Positions 1-6,350 of a DNA stretch of 12,267 bases are shown here, piece after piece (position 1 is the stretch's first letter; every line of letters begins with the position of its first letter). The DNA lies in NCBI GenBank assembly GCA_937941715.1, contig CALDGX010000045.1, positions 1 to 12,267 of the forward strand. The letters run 5' to 3'. The notes under the pieces are model-generated. The model saw only the letters and a list, made by a program, of their open reading frames with translations, was not told the DNA's origin and did no database searches. Position numbers and translations under genes: made by a program. Source of the DNA: an uncultured Chloracidobacterium sp. (lineage in GTDB: Bacteria > Acidobacteriota > Blastocatellia > Pyrinomonadales > Pyrinomonadaceae).

Positions 1-337
1 CGTTGTTCTCCGATCTCTGGCCGCCCGCTGACGCAGGCGGTTCTGACTTGGCCGATCCATTCGACGCGACTTCGCTGAGCAAGGCCGAGATATCCTCGCC
101 CTTGTTGCCGATGATGGCGATCGCCTCACCGAGAGCGGCGGTGTCGCCGGCACCCTTGATGATCTTGAGCAGCGTGCCGGCGTTGAGTGCCGTCATTTCC
201 ATCGTCGCTTTGTCGGTATCGACCTCGGCCAGCGTTTCGCCGGCGTCGTAACTGTCGCCTTCATTTTTGACCCAGCGTGCGATCTGTCCCTCTTCCATCG
301 TCGGGGACAACTTCGGCATAAGAAATTTTTCAGCCAT
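1..337 (-). CDS. pdhC: Dihydrolipoamide acetyltransferase (PDH E2), N-terminal part only
   Basis: This is the E2 core subunit of pyruvate dehydrogenase, which carries the acetyl group on a swinging lipoyl arm and passes it to CoA. Only about 112 residues are in the window; the rest runs off the left edge. Residues 1-80 form a lipoyl domain: the start MAEKFLMPKLSPTMEEG is typical of E2, and the lipoylation motif EVDTDKATMEM places the modified lysine at residue 43. From about residue 90 the sequence turns into a Ser/Ala/Gly/Pro-rich linker, as expected between the lipoyl and subunit-binding domains. The ATG at 337 lies 49 bases after the stop of the GIY-YIG-like gene, in the same direction as pdhA and pdhB, so it is very probably co-transcribed. 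The E2 of another 2-oxo acid dehydrogenase is possible, but the neighbouring E1 genes favour pyruvate. Confidence 0.9.
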   Translation of the reverse strand, partial: MAEKFLMPKLSPTMEEGQIARWVKNEGDSYDAGETLAEVDTDKATMEMTALNAGTLLKIIKGAGDTAALGEAIAIIGNKGEDISALLSEVASNGSAKSEPPASAGGQRSENN

Positions 338-386
338 AGTATTTGTGGATCCCGGCAGCAATCGTTTCGGGATCTGATATCAGACT

Positions 387-791
387 CTACTGCGGACGAT
401 TACGATCGGCGATCATCCGTAAACGCTCTTCGCGGGTCAGTTTCCGTTCGTTATACCCGCTTTCGCCAAAGGGCGACTCTCTCTCCAGCCAAAGATCCTC
501 GAGGACCTCAAGGTCGCTCTTGTAGTCGTAACTCGGATCGTCTCGCGGTTCAAGCGGCTCGAGAGTTTCGAACTCGAACGATCCCGGCCCAAGCTCGTTC
601 CAATCGGCCTGGAGACGTTTGTTCGGGTGCGAACCCATATTCAATTGCAGCGTGTGCCGGTTGATCTTGCCGGGCACGTTGACGCTTGAATCGATGAAAA
701 CCTTGCCGTTGGACTTGTTCCGGATCTGGAACACACCCATCGGCCGATGCGTCAATTTGTATTCAAGAATTGCCGCTTTCTTGTCGATCAC
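387..791 (-). CDS. GIY-YIG nuclease-like small protein inside the pdh operon
   Basis: This 134-residue protein resembles a GIY-YIG nuclease-superfamily group. The first family motif appears as MGVFQIRN (about residues 18-25), the second as FIDSS (32-36) in place of YIG, followed by an NRH segment (Arg45-His46) and a conserved-looking LQADWNELG block (60-68). Both signature motifs are degenerate: Phe replaces both motif tyrosines and Asp replaces the glycine of YIG, so nuclease activity is uncertain. The C-terminal third is acidic and charged and should be helical. I chose the GTG at 791 because it overlaps the pdhB stop as GTGA, a standard coupling arrangement; a TTG at 800 would add three residues. 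The gene is sandwiched between pdhB and pdhC on the same strand. A role in the PDH complex is neither shown nor excluded; family assignment comes from remembered motif patterns, not a search. Confidence 0.7.
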   Translation of the reverse strand: MIDKKAAILEYKLTHRPMGVFQIRNKSNGKVFIDSSVNVPGKINRHTLQLNMGSHPNKRLQADWNELGPGSFEFETLEPLEPRDDPSYDYKSDLEVLEDLWLERESPFGESGYNERKLTREERLRMIADRNRPQ

Positions 792-1771
792 AAGTAACAA
801 ACTTCCTTGACCGCGGCAATGATCTTTTCTACATCGGGCAGTGCGAGTATCTCAAGATTACGTGCATACGGCATCGGAGTCTCGGCAGCCGAGATACGCT
901 TGATCGGTGCGTCGAGGTAGTCAAAAGCACCGTCCATGACCTGATAGGTGATCTCGGCTCCGACCGAAGCGAATGCGTGCGATTCTTCGGCGATGACGAG
1001 ACGATTCGTCTTTTTGACCGAGTCGATGATCGTGCCGATATCGAGCGGTTTGATCGTGCGCGGATCGACGACCTCGACCGAAACGCCGTATTCCGACTGG
1101 ATCCGCTCCGCCGCCTGCAGTGCCAGCGGTACCGTCATCGACCGGGCCACGATCGTACAATCGGTCCCCTCGCGCTTGATGTCCGCCACGCCGAGCGGGA
1201 TCAGGAAATCTTCGTCCTCCGGAACTTCACCCTTGTTTCCGTACATTCGCTCCTGCTCAAGAAACACGATCGGGTTATCGTCGCGAATGGCCGATTTGAG
1301 CAGGCCCTTGGCGTCGGCCGGCGTCGACGGCATAACGACCTTCAATCCGGGGAAGTTGGCGTAAAAAGCCTCGAGTGCTTGTGAGTGCTGTGACGAAACC
1401 TGAAACGCCGAGCCGTTGGGCCCGCGAAAAACGATCGGCACCTTGAACTGGCCGCCCGACATATACAGCATCTTGGCGGCATGATTGATGATCTGGTCCG
1501 AAGCGAGGATCGAAAAATTCCATGTCATGAACTCGATCACCGGCCGCAGACCGGCCATCGCGGCCCCGACGCCCAACGCGGCGAAACCGAGTTCGGTGAT
1601 CGGCGAATCGATCACTCGTTTGTCGCCAAACTCTTTCCAGAGCCCGCGTGTGACCTTGTAAGCCCCGTCGTATTCGGCAACCTCTTCGCCCATGACGAAG
1701 ACGTTCTCATCTCTCAATATTTCTTCGCGAAGAGCCTGATTCAGTGCATCGCGGATAGTTAGGACTGCCAT
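788..1771 (-). CDS. pdhB: Pyruvate dehydrogenase E1 component, beta subunit
   Basis: This is the beta subunit of the heterotetrameric (alpha2beta2) E1, which decarboxylates pyruvate on thiamine diphosphate and hands the acetyl group to E2. The protein is 327 residues, the usual length. The N-terminal pyrimidine-binding domain carries VIDSPITELGF with the cofactor-activating glutamate at Glu60, and the SSQHSQALEAFY segment has the active-site histidine at about His129. The C-terminal transketolase domain begins near residue 200 and includes VEVVDPRTIKPLD and the VIAEESHAFASVGAEI segment. The ATG at 1771 is preceded by a purine-rich AAGAGAT ribosome site. Only 13 bases separate it from the pdhA stop, and its TGA overlaps the GTG of the next gene. 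The acetoin dehydrogenase beta subunit is a close relative, but the linked lipoyl E2 and lack of acetoin genes favour PDH. Confidence 0.95.
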   Translation of the reverse strand: MAVLTIRDALNQALREEILRDENVFVMGEEVAEYDGAYKVTRGLWKEFGDKRVIDSPITELGFAALGVGAAMAGLRPVIEFMTWNFSILASDQIINHAAKMLYMSGGQFKVPIVFRGPNGSAFQVSSQHSQALEAFYANFPGLKVVMPSTPADAKGLLKSAIRDDNPIVFLEQERMYGNKGEVPEDEDFLIPLGVADIKREGTDCTIVARSMTVPLALQAAERIQSEYGVSVEVVDPRTIKPLDIGTIIDSVKKTNRLVIAEESHAFASVGAEITYQVMDGAFDYLDAPIKRISAAETPMPYARNLEILALPDVEKIIAAVKEVCYL

Positions 1772-1784
1772 ATTTGTGTATCTC

Positions 1785-2921
1785 TTAAGCGTAAACGTCG
1801 GTCATCAGTGCGCTTTCGTCGGGAAATGGGCTGTCGTCGGCAAACTGCACTGCCCGCTGAACGGCTTCGACCGCATCGTTGTGGATCTTTTCAAAGTCCT
1901 TGTCGGTCAACACCTTAGCTTCTTTTAAACTGTCCTTGAACAGCACGATCGGGTCGCGTTCCTGATAACGGGCGATCTCCTCACGCGTCCGGTAGTTGCC
2001 CGGGTCTGACATCGAATGACCCATATACCGATACGCTCTGACCTCGAGCAGTGTCGGCGAACCGTCGCGGCGGGCACGCTCGATGGCCCTGATCGTGGCG
2101 TCGCGGACGGCCATCACGTCCATTCCGTCAACAAATTCGTTGGCCATTTCATACGCGTCGGCCTTTTTGGCGATGCTCCGCGAGCTCATTGCTCTCGCCT
2201 GCGATGTGCCCATTCCGTACTGATTGTTTTCGCAGATAAAAATGCAGGGAAGTTTCCACAGCTGAGCCATGTTGAGCGACTCATGAAATATGCCCTGGTT
2301 GACTGCCGCTTCGCCGAAAAAGCACAGCGTCACCTGATCGGTGCCTTTGTATTTGGCGGCATAAGCCATTCCCATGCCGACGCCGATCTGGCCGCCGACG
2401 ATGCCGTGGCCGCCGTAGAACTCATGTTCCTTCGAGAACATATGCATCGAACCGCCCTTGCCGCCGACGCATCCGCCAGCTTTTCCGTAAAGTTCGGCCA
2501 TCACGCTTTCCGGTGTGAGCCCTTTGATCATCGCCTGTACGTGGTCGCGATACGACGTGATCACCATGTCGGTCGGTTTGAGTGCCATCATCGAACCGAC
2601 GCCAATGGCCTCTTGCCCGATATACAGGTGGCAAAAACCGCCGATCTTGCCCATTCGGTACACTTCGGCACACTTCTCTTCGAAGATGCGCCCGAGCACC
2701 ATCTGATAGAGCATTTCTCTCAGAAGCTTCTTGTCCGTACGCTTGATCGACTCGAGCTGCGACGCCCGACGCTGCATATATTCGGACTTTTCGAGTTCGA
2801 CCTGGGCGAGATCGATACCGCCGGTCTTCGGGGCGGTTGTGTCGGCCGGTTTTCCGGTGCCGTTGGCCGATGCCTTGGTTTTCTTGGCTTCGGGTTTTTG
2901 ACGAGTTGCTGCTTTTGGCAA
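1785..2921 (-). CDS. pdhA: Pyruvate dehydrogenase E1 component, alpha subunit
   Basis: This is the thiamine diphosphate- and Mg-binding alpha subunit of E1. I start it at a TTG (2921) because a perfect GGAGG (2930-2934) lies 8 bases upstream; this gives 378 residues. An in-frame extension to 3044 would run through the promoter and is rejected. Residues 1-33 are a Lys/Ala/Thr/Pro-rich, probably disordered tail. The catalytic domain follows: FCHLYIGQEAIGVG, TSYRDHVQAM, GGKGGSMHMF, then the TPP motif, which reads GEA (203-205) where the family has GDG and ends in ENN (231-233). The phosphorylation-loop equivalent YRYMGHSMSDPGNYRT lies near 297-312. It is first in the operon with pdhB. The D-to-E change in the metal-binding motif is conservative but unusual. 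An acetoin or branched-chain E1 is less likely. Confidence 0.93.
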   Translation of the reverse strand: MPKAATRQKPEAKKTKASANGTGKPADTTAPKTGGIDLAQVELEKSEYMQRRASQLESIKRTDKKLLREMLYQMVLGRIFEEKCAEVYRMGKIGGFCHLYIGQEAIGVGSMMALKPTDMVITSYRDHVQAMIKGLTPESVMAELYGKAGGCVGGKGGSMHMFSKEHEFYGGHGIVGGQIGVGMGMAYAAKYKGTDQVTLCFFGEAAVNQGIFHESLNMAQLWKLPCIFICENNQYGMGTSQARAMSSRSIAKKADAYEMANEFVDGMDVMAVRDATIRAIERARRDGSPTLLEVRAYRYMGHSMSDPGNYRTREEIARYQERDPIVLFKDSLKEAKVLTDKDFEKIHNDAVEAVQRAVQFADDSPFPDESALMTDVYA

Positions 2922-2979
2922 AATCAGATCCTCCGTACTACTATAAAGGCGAAAATCAACGAACTGTGACAAAACGCTT

Positions 2980-3008
2980 ATTATAAAGGACAGATTTTGA
3001 ATCTGCAA
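2980..3008 (-). promoter_or_regulatory. Sigma70-type promoter of the pdh operon
   Basis: On the minus strand TTGCAG (3003-3008) and a perfect TATAAT (2980-2985) are separated by exactly 17 bases. Transcription would begin near 2973, giving a leader of about 50 bases before the pdhA TTG. The boxes are read directly; activity is inferred. Confidence 0.75.
2991..3005. repeat. Perfect 6-bp palindrome within the pdh promoter (operator candidate)
   Basis: CAGATT (2991-2996) and AATCTG (3000-3005) form a perfect inverted repeat around TTG. It fills the spacer between the -35 and -10 boxes of the pdhA promoter and overlaps half of the -35 box. A dimeric repressor bound here would block polymerase. 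The regulator is unknown; PdhR/GntR-type sites are only one possibility and the match was not tested. Confidence 0.4.
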
Positions 3009-3064
3009 AAAGTCTGATCGATACGTGCTGATAAATGTCCGCAAGGTCAGCCCGATGCATTGAT

Positions 3065-4180
3065 ATGAGAGTCAAACATCAACCGGTTTCCAGATCAAAA
3101 GTCTTATATTTTGTCGTCGTATTGCTGGTGTGTGTGTCGGCCGCAGCCAGCACACTTGGTCAATTGACGATCCAGGCGATAGATGTCGCCGGCGACAGTA
3201 TCTCAAAGGGTTTTAACGCGTCGAGCTCGTTTCCGTGCTCCAACGGAGATCAGGAAAATTACAATTGGATCACCAGCAATACAAACGGCTCGTCATTTTG
3301 CTCAGCCGGCAGCGAAGGCGTTTTCAGCATCGCCGAACGCATCGAATGCGACCTCGGTGCCTCGATCTTCGCCGCGGCCCCGAATCACGCGCAATCGGGT
3401 GCCACGCTTGTGTCTGACTTTGTCAATCAATCGGCGAGCGTCAAGACCTATCTTCAGGGCCAGGCCGTGCAGCGAATGGCGGTCGTTTTTCTCGGCCACA
3501 ACGACAATTGCTCCGGGACCATTACCAAGGTCAATACGTCGTGTACCAGCAATGACCTCGATCCGCAAAATTACTGCAAGACAAAGCCCGAATCATTTGA
3601 AAGGGAATTGAGGAAGGGCCTCGACCAGCTAATATCGATCGGCAACACACGGGTCGGCGTCGTCGCTCCGGTACGGGTGTCGCAGCTGTGCAATTTTGGA
3701 TCGAAATCCAACTGCCAACTAGTCGGAAGTTGTCAGTTCCTTTGGGGAACGGTAAATATCTGCGGTGCGTTGACGCGTGATTGTTCGACCACGCGTATTT
3801 CAGACACATACACGACCATGCAGTCTTACCGCGAGATCCTCAAACGGGTCACGGCCGAATACGAAGCGGTCCCTATCGGCGGAACATCGCCGGTCGTGAT
3901 GATCGGCGGACAGTCCGTCGGCGGCGGTATCAAGGCCCTCGGGACCTCAGTGATCTACAGCGATGCACCGTGGTTCTACCGTTTCAAGTCCGAACAGATC
4001 TCCTGCTGCGATTGCTTTCATCCGTCGGCACTCGGGCAGAATACACTGGCCAAACTACTTAAGGACGGACTGCAATGTTCAAAATTCAGCCCGTGCTGCA
4101 AGGATACTGACGATCCGCTGGCGGACGGAAAGTGCTCGGTCAATGACCGTAAACGAACTTATTACCGGGGCGTCTTTTAG
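3065..4180 (+). CDS. Secreted cysteine-rich SGNH/GDSL hydrolase
   Basis: This is probably an extracytoplasmic esterase or lipase-like hydrolase of the SGNH superfamily (371 residues). The catalytic blocks are visible in order: AGDSISKGF with nucleophile Ser45, NHAQSGAT (block II), GHND at 144-147 (block III) and DCFHPSALGQ with Asp316 and His319 (block V). A signal peptide is clear when starting at ATG 3065: basic MRVKHQPVSRSK, a hydrophobic stretch to about residue 26, then AAASTLG-Q. An in-frame ATG at 3035 would add ten residues; neither start has a strong ribosome site. The mature part has about 18 cysteines, including CC and CCDC clusters, which suggests many disulfides and export. It diverges from pdhA. 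The substrate is unknown. The SGNH assignment is firm; esterase, phospholipase or carbohydrate esterase activity cannot be chosen. Confidence 0.85.
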   Translation: MRVKHQPVSRSKVLYFVVVLLVCVSAAASTLGQLTIQAIDVAGDSISKGFNASSSFPCSNGDQENYNWITSNTNGSSFCSAGSEGVFSIAERIECDLGASIFAAAPNHAQSGATLVSDFVNQSASVKTYLQGQAVQRMAVVFLGHNDNCSGTITKVNTSCTSNDLDPQNYCKTKPESFERELRKGLDQLISIGNTRVGVVAPVRVSQLCNFGSKSNCQLVGSCQFLWGTVNICGALTRDCSTTRISDTYTTMQSYREILKRVTAEYEAVPIGGTSPVVMIGGQSVGGGIKALGTSVIYSDAPWFYRFKSEQISCCDCFHPSALGQNTLAKLLKDGLQCSKFSPCCKDTDDPLADGKCSVNDRKRTYYRGVF

Positions 4181-4219
4181 TAACGCGATAATTTGCTACA
4201 ATTGGTGCCGAACGTTACT
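4179..4219. promoter_or_regulatory. Inverted repeat and possible extended -10 upstream of cysteine dioxygenase
   Basis: AGTAACG (4179-4185) and CGTTACT (4213-4219) are perfect 7-bp inverted arms 27 bases apart. Between them TGCTACAAT (4194-4202) resembles an extended -10 element for the downstream gene; no convincing -35 was seen. The left arm overlaps the stop codon of the SGNH gene. Both roles, promoter and operator, are inferred from shape only. Confidence 0.3.
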
Positions 4220-4241
4220 CTAGATCGGCGCCGGATAATCT

Positions 4242-4811
4242 ATGATCTCAGTCGAAAAATTGGTTCAGGGACTCAGGGCGATACCGGACAGTGGATTCAC
4301 CTGTCAGGGCGTTTATGGTTTTCTGCACGAAAATCCGGTCGCCGCTGGCTCGGTCGAACCCTACTTGTTTTGGAGCCCGAACTTCTACACCCGCAACCTG
4401 ATCCACAAGGACGAACGGTTTGAGGTAATGGCGATCTGTTGGGAGATCGGCCAGGCCTCGCGGATCCACGATCATTGGGAACAGAAATGTTGGATGACGG
4501 TGCCGATCGGACGGCTTCGCGGTCAGAATTTTGTCGCGGCCGAGTTGGACGCCTCGCGAGGCCACTGCAAGCTGATCGAAACCGAGAACTTTGAACTCGC
4601 CGATTGTGCCGCCGCGACGGTCGAACTTGAAGCACCGATCCATCAGATCCTTAACCCGGTCGAATACGGCGAGCGTGCGGTCAGCATACACATCTACTCT
4701 AAGCCCTACGATCGCTGCCATTCATATTGCCGCGATACCGATACATTTAAGGAAGTATCGCTCTGTTACACAAGCATCGACGGCAAACTGTGTGACGGCG
4801 TCTCACTGTAA
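4242..4811 (+). CDS. Cysteine dioxygenase type I
   Basis: The enzyme oxidises L-cysteine with O2 to cysteine sulfinate, the first step of cysteine catabolism, using non-heme iron in a cupin barrel. The protein is 189 residues, close to bacterial and animal enzymes. All key positions are present by comparison with mammalian CDO: YTRN with carboxylate-binding Arg51, iron ligands His76 and His78 in RIHDHWEQKC, and third ligand His134 in APIHQILNP. His150 and Tyr152 lie in SIHIYSKPYD. Cys83, five residues after the second ligand, corresponds to the cysteine of the Cys-Tyr cross-link, so both partners of that cofactor (Cys83/Tyr152) are there. Many bacterial homologues lack this cysteine, so its presence is notable. 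The ATG at 4242 has only a weak ribosome site. The TAA stop touches the ATG of the downstream glycosyltransferase gene, implying one operon. Confidence 0.92.
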   Translation: MISVEKLVQGLRAIPDSGFTCQGVYGFLHENPVAAGSVEPYLFWSPNFYTRNLIHKDERFEVMAICWEIGQASRIHDHWEQKCWMTVPIGRLRGQNFVAAELDASRGHCKLIETENFELADCAAATVELEAPIHQILNPVEYGERAVSIHIYSKPYDRCHSYCRDTDTFKEVSLCYTSIDGKLCDGVSL

Positions 4812-6329
4812 ATGTCAGATCGCTCAAAGCTCGGTACCGCCGCCACCACACTGATCGTCTGCGCGGCTGTTTTCGCCAGAATTTGGGGACTGGACCGCAG
4901 CTGCCTTTGGTTTGACGAGATATTCAGCGTACACGCCGCCGAGCACACGTGGCGGACGATCCTGCCGTTCGTTTCGCTGGACCTGATACATCCGCCGCTC
5001 TTCTACCTTCTGCTCAAAATATGGATCGCCGTCGGGGGCGAGGGGGTGTTCTGGCTGCGGCTCTTGCCCGCATTGCTGTCGATTTTGTGTATCTTTCCGT
5101 TCCTGATGATAACGCGGGAATTGAAGCTAAGTTACTGGCAACGGACGGCTGGCCTTTTGATCTTTGCCTTTAACGGTTCGCTTATCAAGTACGCCCAGGA
5201 GTTGCGGATGTACAGCCTGCTGCAGTTTCTTTCGCTGCTATCGGTATGGCTCTTCATCCGCTATTTGATCAAGGGCAAGAGCCTTTTGGCCCTGATCATT
5301 GTCAACGTTATTTTGGTTTACAGCCATTATTTCGGTTGGTTTGTTGTCGCTGGAGAGGTTTTGGCGATCGCCGCCGTCCAACGCATCAAGATTCGGCCGA
5401 TCCTGATAATGTTCGCCGCCGTCTTAGCGGGATTTGTTCCATGGGCGGTGACGGTCGTGCGTTCGGCTGCGACCGGTGCCGATGTCGGGCAGAATATCGG
5501 CTGGATGCAAAAACCGGGCCCGATACAGATCCTGTCACTTTTGACCGGTCTTTTCGAACCCTTTTACTATCAGGCGAGCAGTGCACAGGCGTTTACCGAC
5601 ATCTTCATTATGACGCCGCTGATCATATTGCTGATCGTCGCAGCATCGATGGTCGCGATCAACTGGAATGAGCCCGACCGCGTCCGTACGTCTGGTGCCG
5701 GACTGATGGCCCTTTTTGTGATACTGCCGTGCGTGATCGCTTTCGCCGTCAGTTGGCTTAGTCCGTATTCGATCTGGGGGACCCGGCACCTTATTGTGGT
5801 TTTCGGGCCGTTCGCCCTATTGTCGGGAATGTTGATCGGACGGGGCCGTCAGGCGACGATCCCGGTGGTCTTTTCGTCGGTTTTCGCAGTGCTCACGATC
5901 GTCGCTTTCGTCAAACAGGTAAGGAGCGAGCCGGTAAACTATATCTGGTGTGCCTGGGAACCGCTGACGAACCGCGCTTTGTCCGCCGGCGCAAGTGAAC
6001 CGATATTTGTCTTTGAAGACCTTGTCGGGTATCACGCATGGTTTGCCATGCACGACTTGCCGAAACGTCCGCGTGTGGTAAAGATCATTGGCGTCGAGGG
6101 GATGGCGGAGGACAATGCATATTTTCTGCCGCGGGGATATGATGAAATAACAACCAAAAACTCGGCCGATATCAACGATCCTGCGTTCTGGGCAATGTTC
6201 CGTGCTAAAAACCTCGACGAATCGCAGCCGCCGATCAGCGATCTTGTCGCCCGCGGATATCGCGTCACCGATCGCAAAATGATGGCCGCCGGTACAGAAT
6301 CTGCTCTGCTGATCCGTTTCGAAAAATAA
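4812..6329 (+). CDS. GT39-like (PMT/ArnT-type) membrane glycosyltransferase
   Basis: This 505-residue polytopic membrane protein looks like a GT-C fold glycosyltransferase using a polyprenyl-phosphate sugar donor. After a first membrane helix (about 10-28) comes the characteristic acidic pair Asp35-Glu36 in LWFDEIFSVHAA on the first outer loop, then HPPLFYLLLKIW (60-71) and RLLPALLS. These match the GT39/PMT_2 group. About eleven to twelve hydrophobic segments run to residue 380, followed by a soluble tail of about 125 residues, probably periplasmic. YAQELRMYSLLQFL (about 126-139) is also typical. The acceptor (protein, lipid A or other glycan) cannot be inferred. The ATG follows the cysteine dioxygenase stop with no gap, so translation is probably coupled, although no functional link is obvious. 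It converges on cysS with 21 bases between stops. Confidence 0.82.
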   Translation: MSDRSKLGTAATTLIVCAAVFARIWGLDRSCLWFDEIFSVHAAEHTWRTILPFVSLDLIHPPLFYLLLKIWIAVGGEGVFWLRLLPALLSILCIFPFLMITRELKLSYWQRTAGLLIFAFNGSLIKYAQELRMYSLLQFLSLLSVWLFIRYLIKGKSLLALIIVNVILVYSHYFGWFVVAGEVLAIAAVQRIKIRPILIMFAAVLAGFVPWAVTVVRSAATGADVGQNIGWMQKPGPIQILSLLTGLFEPFYYQASSAQAFTDIFIMTPLIILLIVAASMVAINWNEPDRVRTSGAGLMALFVILPCVIAFAVSWLSPYSIWGTRHLIVVFGPFALLSGMLIGRGRQATIPVVFSSVFAVLTIVAFVKQVRSEPVNYIWCAWEPLTNRALSAGASEPIFVFEDLVGYHAWFAMHDLPKRPRVVKIIGVEGMAEDNAYFLPRGYDEITTKNSADINDPAFWAMFRAKNLDESQPPISDLVARGYRVTDRKMMAAGTESALLIRFEK

Positions 6330-6350
6330 ATGAACGGCCAGCCGGAACTG

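Noticed and set aside
2016..2969. 317-codon plus-strand frame
   Set aside because: It is the antisense shadow of pdhA, a side effect of GC-rich coding sequence; the opposite strand shows strong family motifs.
2997..3024. Plus-strand promoter TTGAAT-17-GATACG for the SGNH gene
   Set aside because: Both boxes match consensus poorly; at this strength such pairs arise by chance.
2922..3044. N-terminal extension of pdhA by 41 codons
   Set aside because: It would run through the promoter boxes and has no ribosome site, whereas GGAGG is ideally placed for the TTG at 2921.
6330..6350. Bidirectional terminator between the glycosyltransferase gene and cysS
   Set aside because: Only a 5-bp CCGTT/AACGG match with a long loop is present, too weak to call.
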